A stretch of 64,000 nucleotides of DNA from Pseudomonadota bacterium (GTDB taxonomy: Bacteria; Pseudomonadota; Gammaproteobacteria; Burkholderiales; Burkholderiaceae_C). The stretch covers positions 124,001 to 188,000 of the forward strand of contig JAFEEG010000022.1 of NCBI GenBank assembly GCA_018241225.1, written 5' to 3'. The number at the start of each line of letters is the position of its first letter. The first letter of the stretch is position 1. The notes below the pieces were generated by a model. That model was not told the origin of the DNA, searched no databases, and worked only from the letters and a program-made list of their open reading frames with translations. Shown here one piece after another: positions 40,827-48,532 of this stretch. The translations under genes were made by a program, and so were the position numbers.

Positions 40827-40839
40827 TGGACAGTGTCCA
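40827..40839. promoter_or_regulatory. Palindrome 1, candidate TetR operator
   Basis: TGGACA-G-TGTCCA, a perfect dyad, 14 bp upstream of the TetR start codon. Confidence 0.6.
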
Positions 40840-40858
40840 TTATTGCTGTTATCGTTTG

Positions 40859-40871
40859 TGGACGGTGTACA
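40859..40871. promoter_or_regulatory. Palindrome 2, candidate TetR operator
   Basis: TGGACGGTGTACA, an imperfect version of palindrome 1, set inside a wider TTTGTG...CACAAA dyad. Its centre is 32 bp (about three helical turns) from palindrome 1 and 52 bp before the VOC gene start. Confidence 0.5.
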
Positions 40872-40916
40872 CAAATACCCGTGTCTTTCGTCTTTCTTTC
40901 ATCCACAGGAGTTCAC

Positions 40917-41345
40917 ATGCTGGTTCAGCCCTATCTCTTTTTCGAAGGCCGTTGCGAAGAAGCGCTCGAGTTCTACAAGAAGGCCGTCGGCGCCGAAGTG
41001 ACCATGCTGATGCGCAACAAGGAAAGCCCCGATCCCGAATCCGCGAAGATGAAGCTGCCTCCGGGCAGCGAGAACAAGGTGATGCACTGCGAGTTCAGGA
41101 TCGGAACGACCGTGCTGCTGGCCTCGGACGGCTTTTGCCGCGGCGGGGACGCAGCCAAGTTCCAGGGCTTCTCGCTGACCATCGGCGTGGCCGACGCGGC
41201 CGCTGCGGGCAAGGTGGCCGCGGCGCTCAGCAGCGAAGGCGGCCGGGTCGAGATGCCGCAGGAAAAAACATTCTTCTCCGAAAGCTTCGGCATGCTCGTC
41301 GACAAGTTCGGCGTCAACTGGATCGTGATCGCGCAGCCCAAGTGA
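40917..41345 (+). CDS. VOC-family protein (PhnB-like)
   Basis: 142 residues. Starts MLVQPYLFFEGRCEEALEFY and ends FGVNWIVIAQPK, the pattern of PhnB-like members of the vicinal oxygen chelate (glyoxalase/bleomycin resistance) superfamily. KVMHCEFRIG and the central repeat of the beta-alpha-beta-beta-beta unit agree. Such proteins may bind small toxic molecules or act as metal-dependent isomerases; the substrate is unknown. ATG 40917 follows AGGAG by six bases. Divergent TetR gene is the probable regulator. Confidence 0.87.
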   Translation: MLVQPYLFFEGRCEEALEFYKKAVGAEVTMLMRNKESPDPESAKMKLPPGSENKVMHCEFRIGTTVLLASDGFCRGGDAAKFQGFSLTIGVADAAAAGKVAAALSSEGGRVEMPQEKTFFSESFGMLVDKFGVNWIVIAQPK

Positions 41346-41346
41346 T

Positions 41347-41371
41347 CGCGCTGCGGCGGGCCGGCGCAGCG
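41347..41371 (+). other. GC hairpin after the VOC gene
   Basis: GCGCTGC and GCAGCGC arms enclose a GC-rich loop just after the stop; no T-run. The rest of the spacer to 41529 holds a GATAAT hexamer (41518-41523) seven bases before the next start codon, too close for a normal leader. Confidence 0.4.
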
Positions 41372-41529
41372 CAGTACCACGTTACGTTTTCCGGACCGGC
41401 CGCACGCCTTCTGCAAACCAAGGTTTGAATGGCGCACCGCGGCGCGTTGGGCAATTGCCACGAAGACGTTACGAGTCGTTGGGCCCAACACGCCCTCCGG
41501 TTTAAGCTGCGCGGTTCGATAATCGCCGC

Positions 41530-43224
41530 ATGGTCCGCCCTTCCCAACAGCTACACCCCTACCGAGAGCCGGCGCCCACGCGGCCCGCGGCTACGGTGCT
41601 GCTGCTTCGCGACGGCCCGGAGGGCCTCGAGGTCCTGATGACCCGGCGCTCGGAAAGAGCGAGCTTCGCCGCCGGTGCCTATGTGTTCCCCGGGGGCGCC
41701 ATCGACGATGCAGACGCCCATGCGCGCGCCATCTCCACGCGCCGGCGCACCCAGAGCCGGGTGCAGCTGACGCAGGCCATCACGGCCGTGCGCGAGACCT
41801 TCGAGGAGCTGGGCGTGCTGCTGGCGCACCACGCGGACGGCACCCCGGTCAGCGCCGCCGAAGTGGCCGCCATGGACCGCAGCGCCGACAACGCCTTCGC
41901 CTTTGTCGAGCAATGCGCCGCCCGCGGCCTGCGCCTGGACACCGACCAGGTCTTCACCCTCGCCCACTGGATCACCGACCGCGACCTGCCCAAGCGCTTC
42001 GACGTCCCCTTCCTGGTGGCGCGCATGCCCGCCGACCAGGTGCCGGTGTCCGACGACGCCGAGCAGTTCGAGCCCGTGTGGGTGCGGCCGGCCGATGCCC
42101 TGGCGCGCCATGCCAAGGGGCGCTTCCACATGATCTTCCCGACCCTGCGCACGCTCAAGCGGCTCACGGTCTTTTCCAGCGTCGACTCGGTGCTGCAGCT
42201 GTGCGCGCAGGAAAAGCCGCTGTGGACCAGCTGCCCGCGCGGCGCCCACCTGGGCGGCGAAGACGTGCGCTACATGGAGCACGAAGCCCCCTACGGCGAG
42301 CTGGCCCTGGTCTGCCCCGACGGCCAGCTGCTGCATGCGCTGGACTGGCAGCACACCGAGCCGGTGCCCCTGCTCAAGAACGTGCTGCGCCTGACGGCCG
42401 GCAATTCATCGGCCATGACCGGCCCGGGTACCAACAGCTACGTGGTGGGCGATGCCAGCACCGGCTTCATCGTCATCGACCCCGGCCCCGCCGACTTCGA
42501 CCATGTGGGTCGCCTGTGGCGCGTCACCAATGGCGACATCCGGCTGATCGTGTGCACGCATTCGCATGCCGACCACTCGCCGGGAGCGCAACCGCTGCAG
42601 GCGCTGTGCCCGCACAAGCCGGCCATCCTGGGCCTGCCCTCGGCGCCCACGGCCAGGCCGCCGGCGCGATTCACGCCTGAACGTGCGCTGGAGCATGGCG
42701 AGCGGCTGGTGCTCAGCGGCACCGACCCGGCCACCGGCGAGGGCGTGACCCACACGCTGCGCGTGATCCATACGCCGGGCCATGCGGCCAACCACCTGTG
42801 CCTGGTACTGGAGGAAGACGGGCTGCTGTTCTCGGGCGACCACGTGCTCAACGGCAGCACCACCGTGGTCGACCCGCCTGACGGCAACATGACCGAGTAC
42901 CTCGAGTCGCTCGACCTGCTGGACGAAGCCTGTGCCGACGGCGGCATCGAATTCATCCTGCCCGCGCACGGCTACGTGCTGGGCGATGCGCGCGGCGCCA
43001 TTTCCAAGCTCAAGACGCACCGGCTGCAGCGCGAGTCCAAGATCGCGCGCGCGATGCGCAAGTTGCCGGCCGGCACGCCGGAAGACTGGCTGGCCATGGC
43101 GTACGACGACGTGCCGCAGCAGTTGTGGCCGGTGGCCGCGCGCTCGCTGGCAGCGCACGTGGAGCGCATCCGCGAGCTGGCCTCGCGGCCGGGCGCCCTG
43201 CCCTCTGCACTGTCGACGCTATGA
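41530..43224 (+). CDS. NUDIX hydrolase-metallo-beta-lactamase fusion protein
   Basis: 564 residues with two enzyme domains. Residues 1-260: NUDIX fold with PGGAIDD and RETFEELGVLL, the REUxEExGU core being intact but with a longer gap before it than in standard Nudix boxes. Residues 290-540: MBL fold with HSHADH (about residue 344), HTPGHAANH, FSGDH and LPAHGYV supplying the metal ligands. A C-terminal winged-helix-like tail (about 490-550) resembles LACTB2-type MBL proteins. The substrate is unknown; a nucleotide or CoA ester followed by hydrolysis is plausible. Overlaps the next gene by ATGA. Confidence 0.87.
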   Translation: MVRPSQQLHPYREPAPTRPAATVLLLRDGPEGLEVLMTRRSERASFAAGAYVFPGGAIDDADAHARAISTRRRTQSRVQLTQAITAVRETFEELGVLLAHHADGTPVSAAEVAAMDRSADNAFAFVEQCAARGLRLDTDQVFTLAHWITDRDLPKRFDVPFLVARMPADQVPVSDDAEQFEPVWVRPADALARHAKGRFHMIFPTLRTLKRLTVFSSVDSVLQLCAQEKPLWTSCPRGAHLGGEDVRYMEHEAPYGELALVCPDGQLLHALDWQHTEPVPLLKNVLRLTAGNSSAMTGPGTNSYVVGDASTGFIVIDPGPADFDHVGRLWRVTNGDIRLIVCTHSHADHSPGAQPLQALCPHKPAILGLPSAPTARPPARFTPERALEHGERLVLSGTDPATGEGVTHTLRVIHTPGHAANHLCLVLEEDGLLFSGDHVLNGSTTVVDPPDGNMTEYLESLDLLDEACADGGIEFILPAHGYVLGDARGAISKLKTHRLQRESKIARAMRKLPAGTPEDWLAMAYDDVPQQLWPVAARSLAAHVERIRELASRPGALPSALSTL

Positions 43225-43937
43225 CTTCGGAAGATTCGCAAGCGGTTCGCCTCGCCAAGCGCGTGGCGGCCCTGGCAGGGTGTTCGCGCCGCGAAGCCGA
43301 GCTGCTCATCGAGAACGGCGCAGTACGCGTCGACGGCACCGTCACGCTGCTGCCGCAAGCGCGAGTTCTGCCCGCGCAAGATGTCGCCATCGAACCTGGC
43401 GCACGTGCGGTGGAGGTGCCGCCCGTCACGCTGCTGCTGCACAAGCCGGCTGGGTTGCGCGCCGAAGACACGGCCGCGCTGCTGGTGCCGGCCAATCTCC
43501 ATGTCGGCAGCGGCGCCATGGCCCGCCCGATGCTGCCGCGCCATGTGCTCGGCCAGCGCTGCGTGACGCCGCTGGACGCGCAGGCCAGCGGCCTGCTGGT
43601 GTTCACCCAGGAATGGCGGGTGGAGCGCAAGTTCACCGAAGACGCCGACTACATCGAGCATGAAGTGACGGTGGACGTGGCCGGCGCCGTGACGCCGCAG
43701 CAGCTGGCGCAGCTCAATCGCGCGCCGGTTCGGGTGAGCATCAGCCGCCAGGGCGCCGCCGGCACGGGCCTGCGCTTTGCAATGAAGGGGCTGGTGCCCG
43801 GGCAGATTCCGCACATGCTCGAACGCGTCGGCCTGGTGCCCGAAGCGATCAAGCGCATCCGCGTCGGGCGCGTGCCGCTGGCCGGACTGCCGAGCGGACA
43901 GTGGCGCTACCTGCAGCCGCACGAGCGGGTGCCGTGA
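43221..43937 (+). CDS. RNA pseudouridine synthase, RsuA/RluF type
   Basis: 238 residues. N-terminal S4 RNA-binding domain (LAKRVAALAGCSRREAELLI), then a pseudouridine synthase domain with the catalytic Asp in VTPLDAQASGLLVF, LLLHKPAG, and a C-terminal HMLERVGLVPEAIKRIRVG that matches the RsuA/RluF group. It isomerises specific uridines in rRNA; which site cannot be fixed here. Starts inside the stop of the NUDIX-MBL gene. Confidence 0.9.
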   Translation: MTSEDSQAVRLAKRVAALAGCSRREAELLIENGAVRVDGTVTLLPQARVLPAQDVAIEPGARAVEVPPVTLLLHKPAGLRAEDTAALLVPANLHVGSGAMARPMLPRHVLGQRCVTPLDAQASGLLVFTQEWRVERKFTEDADYIEHEVTVDVAGAVTPQQLAQLNRAPVRVSISRQGAAGTGLRFAMKGLVPGQIPHMLERVGLVPEAIKRIRVGRVPLAGLPSGQWRYLQPHERVP

Positions 43938-43947
43938 GCAAGCGGGG

Positions 43948-44772
43948 CTAGAGCAGGCTGGCCGACGACAGCCGCGGCGTCGCCGCGATGTGCTGCGAGA
44001 TGGCGCTGCACGCTGCCAGCAGCGGCTGGACATAGGCTGCCTGCACATCGTCCTTGCGCCGAAAGCGCAGCGTGGTCACGCTGATGGCCGCCAGCGGCAG
44101 GCCGTCCACGCCCAGCACGGCCGCCCCGTAGCACTGGATGCCGGGCTCGTGCTCCTCGTCGTCCATCGACCAGCCACGCTCGCGCGTGACGGCCAGCTGC
44201 TGGCGCAACGCGGGCAGCGTGGTCAGCGTGTGTTCTGTGAAGGCGGGCATCGCCAGGTCCCTGAGCATGCGTTCACGCGAAGGCTCGTCCAGCTGCGCCA
44301 GCCAGGCCTTGCCCACGGCCGTTGCATGCAGGCAAACCGTGGTGCCGATGCGCGAGCTCATCTGCACGGCAGAAGGGCTCTCGAGCTTCTCGATGTAGAC
44401 CATGACCGAGCCGCTGGGCACCGCCAGGTGCACCGTCTCGCCGGTGATGTCGCGCAAGCGCTTGAGTTCGTCGCCCGCGGCCAGGCGCAGTTCGGAACGC
44501 CCCCAGCTGCGGCTGGCCAGTTGCAGGAGGCGCGGGCCCAGTGCGTAGCCCGTGCCCCCGGGGCGATCGACCACCAGACCCTCGGCCACCAGCGCCGCCA
44601 CGATCCGATGGACCGTGGGCCGCGGATACCCGCTGGCCTGCACCAGGCGCGCCATGGGCATGGGCTCCGGCGCGTCGGCGACGAGCTGGAGCACATGCAT
44701 GAACTTGGAGAAGGCAGCGGTGCCCGCCACGGCGGGCGGCACCTTGCCGGTGGCATCGCGAGAAGGCGGCAT
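43948..44772 (-). CDS. IclR-family transcriptional regulator
   Basis: 274 residues. Winged-helix N-terminus (about residues 20-80, with YPRPTVHRIVAALVAEGLV) and an IclR effector-binding domain (LHATAVGKAWLAQL, GWSMDDEEHEPGIQCYGAAV). IclR proteins control nearby catabolic operons in response to small organic acids. It is the last gene of the minus-strand run cupin-SDR-Bug receptor-SDR-IclR, with a 50-bp gap from the SDR gene, so it may be transcribed with the genes it controls. Confidence 0.93.
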   Translation of the reverse strand: MPPSRDATGKVPPAVAGTAAFSKFMHVLQLVADAPEPMPMARLVQASGYPRPTVHRIVAALVAEGLVVDRPGGTGYALGPRLLQLASRSWGRSELRLAAGDELKRLRDITGETVHLAVPSGSVMVYIEKLESPSAVQMSSRIGTTVCLHATAVGKAWLAQLDEPSRERMLRDLAMPAFTEHTLTTLPALRQQLAVTRERGWSMDDEEHEPGIQCYGAAVLGVDGLPLAAISVTTLRFRRKDDVQAAYVQPLLAACSAISQHIAATPRLSSASLL

Positions 44773-44822
44773 CGACTGGCGTTACGAGCGAAGAGATCGA
44801 CCCGGAATTATCGGCCCGCGCG

Positions 44823-45545
44823 TCAGGCCACCAGGTAGCCGCCGTCCACCGGCAGGATCACGCCAGTGACGAACGAGGCCGCCGGGGAGCAAAGGAAGGT
44901 CACGGCCTGCGCCACGTCGTCCGGCTGGCCCCACCGGCCCATGGGCGTGCGGGCCAGGATGGAGTCGCTGCGGCCGGCGTCTTCCTGCAGCGCCTGGGTC
45001 AGCGGCGTGGCAATCCAGCCCGGCGCCACCGCGTTCACGCGGATGCGGTCTTGCGCATAGGCCAGCGCCAGCGACTTGGTCAGTTGCGCCACCCCGCCCT
45101 TGCTGGCCGAGTAGCCCGGCACCAGGCCGCCGCCGAAGAAGCTGAGCATCGAGGCCGTGTTGACGATGCAGCCTGCGCGCTTGCGCAGCGCGTCGCGCGC
45201 ACCGGCGCACAGGCGCATGGTGCCGCCGAGGTTGACCGCCACCACGCGTTCGAACACCTCGGGGTCGTGCTCGGCGCCGCGGCGGATCATGCCGGCGCAG
45301 TTGACCAGGATGTCGAGCTCGTCGATGCCCTGCAGCATACCCTGCGCCGAGGTCGCGTCGGCCACGTCGCCGGTGCGCACCTCGATGCCGGCTGCCAGCG
45401 AGCCGTCGCCGCGATTCAGACCCACGGCCGTGACCTGGGCGCCCAGGGCCGCCAGCTGGTTGGCAATGGCCGCGCCGATGCCCTGGGTTGCCCCGGTCAC
45501 CAGCGCGCGCTTGCCGCGAAAAAGTCCTGCGTCGTAAGTAGTCAT
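44823..45545 (-). CDS. SDR-family oxidoreductase (catabolic cluster, copy 1)
   Basis: 240 residues. Classical SDR: TGATQGIG (cofactor loop), NCAGM (NAG-type motif), catalytic Tyr/Lys in YSASKGG, and a C-terminal LPVDGGYLVA. An N-terminal Asp/Arg pattern does not settle NADH against NADPH preference. Probably oxidises a hydroxyl intermediate in the same pathway as its neighbours. Eight bases after the Bug receptor stop. Confidence 0.92.
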   Translation of the reverse strand: MTTYDAGLFRGKRALVTGATQGIGAAIANQLAALGAQVTAVGLNRGDGSLAAGIEVRTGDVADATSAQGMLQGIDELDILVNCAGMIRRGAEHDPEVFERVVAVNLGGTMRLCAGARDALRKRAGCIVNTASMLSFFGGGLVPGYSASKGGVAQLTKSLALAYAQDRIRVNAVAPGWIATPLTQALQEDAGRSDSILARTPMGRWGQPDDVAQAVTFLCSPAASFVTGVILPVDGGYLVA

Positions 45546-45553
45546 TGATCCGT

Positions 45554-46534
45554 TCAGGTCTTGATGTTGAGCTTTTCGATGAGCTGCTTGAAGGCTGTCG
45601 CGTCCTGGCCCATGGCGGTGCGGAACTCGGGGCCGTCCAGGTAGGCGTAGCCTAGGTTCTGCTTGTCCAGCACTTCGCGCAGGGCGGGTTCCTTAGCGAT
45701 GTTGCCGGCGGCGGTGCGCAGCACGGCCAGCACCTGCGGCGGCGTGTTCTTGGGCGCCGCAATGCCGCGCCAGGTGCCGATGGAAAGATCGACACCGCGC
45801 TCCTTGAGCGTGGGCACCTTCTCGAAGGCACCCTTGGAGCGCTGGTCGGCCATCACGGCCAGGGTCTTGAGCTTGCCGGCCTGCACGTAGGTCGTGACCT
45901 CGGCCGGGCTTACCGTGACCGCGTCGATGTGTCCACCCATCAGCGCCAGCACCGCAGGCGCCGCGCCCTGGAAGGGAATGTGGGCGATCTTGGCGCCGGT
46001 CTTTTCCTGCAGCGCGGCCGAGGCCAGGTGCCAGATGGAGCCGTTGCCGGCGTTGCCCACCTGGATCTCCTTGGCCTTGGCGGCAGCGAGGAACTCCTCC
46101 AGCGTGTTCCACGGCACATCTGCACGCACGGTGATGGCGGCCGGGTCGGCATTCAGGCGCGCGATGGGCGCCATGTCTTCGTAGGTGAACTTGGCCAGGC
46201 CCAGCGGCGGCAGCGTGACCAGCTCCACCGTGACCACTGCCAGCTTGTAGCCGTCGGGCTTGGCATTGATGACGTCGCTCCAGCCGATGGCGCCGCTGGC
46301 CCCCGGCTTGTTGTTCACCACGATGCTCTGCGGCAGGAACTTGCGGCCGGCGTCCGCAAAGGCGCGCGCCAGAGCGTCGGTGCCGCCCCCCGCCTGGAAC
46401 GGCACGATCAGTTCGATGGGCTTGTTCGGAAAGTCCGCGCCCTGCGCAAAGGCGCGCGGAGCGGCCGCGGCGGCAAGGCCGGCCGCGACGGTGGCCGCGA
46501 ACTGGCGGCGATTGAATTGGGCATTGTGCTTCAT
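45554..46534 (-). CDS. Bug/TctC-type periplasmic solute-binding protein
   Basis: 326 residues. The N-terminus NRRQFAATVAAGLAAAAA-PRAFAQ looks like a Tat-type signal with twin Arg at residues 9-10 and an A-x-A cleavage site. The mature part begins FPNKPIELIVPFQAGGGTD, the hallmark of Bug receptors, with GNAGNGSIWHLA and HIPFQGAAPAV further on. Bug receptors bind carboxylates or aromatic acids, either for a TctAB transporter or as sensors. No tctAB genes are nearby, so it is an orphan receptor, as is usual in this family. Confidence 0.94.
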   Translation of the reverse strand: MKHNAQFNRRQFAATVAAGLAAAAAPRAFAQGADFPNKPIELIVPFQAGGGTDALARAFADAGRKFLPQSIVVNNKPGASGAIGWSDVINAKPDGYKLAVVTVELVTLPPLGLAKFTYEDMAPIARLNADPAAITVRADVPWNTLEEFLAAAKAKEIQVGNAGNGSIWHLASAALQEKTGAKIAHIPFQGAAPAVLALMGGHIDAVTVSPAEVTTYVQAGKLKTLAVMADQRSKGAFEKVPTLKERGVDLSIGTWRGIAAPKNTPPQVLAVLRTAAGNIAKEPALREVLDKQNLGYAYLDGPEFRTAMGQDATAFKQLIEKLNIKT

Positions 46535-46578
46535 GTTGTCTCCAGTGTGATGGGATGGACTCTCTCTCGGGATCTTGA

Positions 46579-47319
46579 TCAGTAGGTGGCGCGTCCGCCA
46601 GACAGGTCGAACACCGCGCCGGTGCTGAAGGTGCATACGTCCGAGCTCAGCCAGGCGGCCAGTTCGGCCACTTCGGCGGGCGTGCCCAGGCGCTTCATGG
46701 GACTCTTGTCGATCATGGTCTGCACGTGCTGCGCGGACATCTGCCGCAACAGTTCTGTCTCGACCGCTGCGGGCGCGATGGCGTTGACGCGCACACCGGT
46801 GGGGGCCAGTTCCTTGCCCAGCGACTTCGTCAGGGCCAGCACGCCGGCCTTGGCCGCGCTGTAGGCCGACGCATTGGGCGTGCCTTCCTTGCCGGCCAGC
46901 GAGGCGATGTTGACGATGCGCCCCGCATCGCCCTGGCGCAATGCAGGCACCAGGGCGCGGCACATGTTGAACACGCCGACCAGGTTGACGTCGACAATGC
47001 GTTGCCACACCTCGGGCGGGTATTCGTCCAGCGGCATGGTGGGCCCGGCGTAGCCCGCGTTGTTGACCAGGATGTCGACGCGGCCCCAGCGCGCCAGAGT
47101 GGCGGCTAGCGCGCGGTCGATGGCCGCGCGATCGGTCACGTCTGCTTCCTGCGCGGTGCCGGCCTGCAGATGCTCGCCTTGCAAGGCGCCGGGCAGGTCC
47201 CAGGCGACCACGGTGGCACCGTCGTGCGCGAGCCGCTGTGCAATGGCCCGGCCGATGCCGGTGGCCGCGCCCGTGACGATGGCGACGCGGCCGGCGAAGT
47301 CGAAGCGCGGCGTGCTCAT
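46579..47319 (-). CDS. SDR-family oxidoreductase (catabolic cluster, copy 2)
   Basis: 246 residues. TGAATGIG, NNAGYAG, YSAAKAG (Tyr/Lys) and the C-terminal DLSGGRATY place it in the classical 3-oxoacyl-reductase-like SDRs. It overlaps the cupin gene stop by one base (TGATG). It differs clearly from the other SDR in the cluster, so they are probably successive steps rather than duplicates. Confidence 0.92.
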   Translation of the reverse strand: MSTPRFDFAGRVAIVTGAATGIGRAIAQRLAHDGATVVAWDLPGALQGEHLQAGTAQEADVTDRAAIDRALAATLARWGRVDILVNNAGYAGPTMPLDEYPPEVWQRIVDVNLVGVFNMCRALVPALRQGDAGRIVNIASLAGKEGTPNASAYSAAKAGVLALTKSLGKELAPTGVRVNAIAPAAVETELLRQMSAQHVQTMIDKSPMKRLGTPAEVAELAAWLSSDVCTFSTGAVFDLSGGRATY

Positions 47320-47894
47320 CAGCGGATGAACTGCTTGACGTAATCCGCGCCCAGGCCCACCTCCTCGAAGTGCTTGCGGCACATGTCGATCTTGGTGAAC
47401 ACGTCCTCGTAGCCCATGCCCTTGCCCCATGGGTCGGTGTAGTACATGACGCCGTTGACCTGGAAGTAGGTGATCATTTCCTCGACATCGGGCGGGACGT
47501 AGAGCGTGTGCGTCTCGCCGGGCGGCTCGAACACGTAACTGCCTTCCACAGCTTCCCAGTCGTGCTCCAGGTACTTCCAGCGGCCCTTGAGCACGAAGCC
47601 GTGCACCGCCTGCGGATGGCGATGGCGGCTGAGCACGCCGGACTTGCGCACCTTCAGCAGGTTCATCCAGTAGCCCTGGCTGGCGTTGAGGCACAGCGGG
47701 CGGAACCACACATTTTCCGCCTGCGGCACCCACAGGCGCTCGTCGGTCGGGATGGCCTGGGAGACCACGATTTCCGGCAACGCGTCGGGCGGGTTGGGGT
47801 ATTGGTAGGGGGTCAGCGGCTCGGCGTCTTTCTTTTCCAAGGGCATCGCGGGGCTCCGGTCGGTCTTGATGGGTGATTCGGTTTTGTCCACCAT
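47319..47894 (-). CDS. Cupin, 2,4'-dihydroxyacetophenone dioxygenase-like
   Basis: 191 residues. A single cupin domain: metal ligands in SRHRHPQAVHGFVLKG and the second His in GETHTLYVPP, with KYLEHDWEAVEGSYVFEPPG between, as in 2,4'-dihydroxyacetophenone dioxygenases that cleave a C-C bond next to a ketone using Fe(II) and oxygen. The real substrate is inferred only. First gene of the operon; ATG 47894 lies inside a small palindrome. Confidence 0.82.
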   Translation of the reverse strand: MVDKTESPIKTDRSPAMPLEKKDAEPLTPYQYPNPPDALPEIVVSQAIPTDERLWVPQAENVWFRPLCLNASQGYWMNLLKVRKSGVLSRHRHPQAVHGFVLKGRWKYLEHDWEAVEGSYVFEPPGETHTLYVPPDVEEMITYFQVNGVMYYTDPWGKGMGYEDVFTKIDMCRKHFEEVGLGADYVKQFIR

Positions 47895-47920
47895 ATGGAC
47901 TGCTCGTCTACATAGTGGTC
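47886..47920. promoter_or_regulatory. Two imperfect dyads at the cupin operon start, candidate IclR sites
   Basis: GTCCACCATATGGAC (47886-47900, arms GTCCA/TGGAC) and GTCTACATAGTGGTC (47906-47920) share 10 of 15 bases, 20 bp apart. A minus-strand TTGACC (47917-47922) overlaps the second and could be the -35 box, so binding would block transcription. Confidence 0.45.
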
Positions 47921-48084
47921 AATTCTACGGCCCGGCCTCGGGCGGCCCCTCAGGGTTTGCCAGGGGATCGCGAACGAATCGCGCAGGCAGGAACGCCTCG
48001 GCGCCGGGTGACGCCAACGCGTAGATGTCGATTTGGGGGGTGCTGCGGCCTCTGCAGAAGTGAGAGACGCGAAGAAGAAGAAAA

Positions 48085-48418
48085 GTGTGAAGCGCGCCTG
48101 TACGCCGGATTCTGTGCACCGGAGTTGCCCCCGGCGTGACCGCCATTACTCTGGGCCGCCGGTCACCCGGACGGCTCGATGCCACCTACCCGCCAGCTCA
48201 GCGGAACCACCTCGAAACTGGCCTACTTGGTGTTGCTGCGCGCAGAGATTGCCCGTTTCACCCCCAGCGACTTGCGTCGCCGGGACTCGTCTCTGTTGCT
48301 CTGATCCTCACCTCGCGGTGGAGAGCCGTTAGCTCCTGCGCTGTCCTGTGCAGTCCGGACGTTCCTCCAGTGCGGCCTTTCGGCGCTTGCACCAGCGGCG
48401 GTCCAGCGTGCTTCACGG
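48085..48418 (-). ncRNA. rnpB: RNase P RNA (class A), approximate ends
   Basis: On the minus strand the conserved core GGAGGAACGTCCGGACTGC is near the 5' end. GTGAAACGGGCAATCTC and then GGTAGGTGGCATCGAG follow in the middle, and AGAATCCGGCGTACAGGC is near the 3' end. The 5' GTGAAGC..CGC pairs with the 3' end GCGCGCTTCAC as helix P1. About 330 nt, on the short side for class A. The 3' end is followed by CTTTTCTTCTTCTTC. A GATAAT hexamer (48424-48429) suits its promoter. Frames open across it are not genes. Confidence 0.95.
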
Positions 48419-48423
48419 ACTGG

Positions 48424-48429
48424 ATTATC
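48424..48429 (-). promoter_or_regulatory. Putative -10 box of rnpB
   Basis: GATAAT on the minus strand, about eight bases before the proposed 5' end of the RNA. No good -35 hexamer at standard spacing was seen. Confidence 0.45.
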
Positions 48430-48532
48430 CCCAATCGGGGCGAGCAAGCGGGCCGGCGAGCGGCCAAGCCCCTTCTACACTCCGGCCTGGTGAAGAGAAA
48501 AGCAAACATTTGTGACGGAGTGAGGGCAACAC

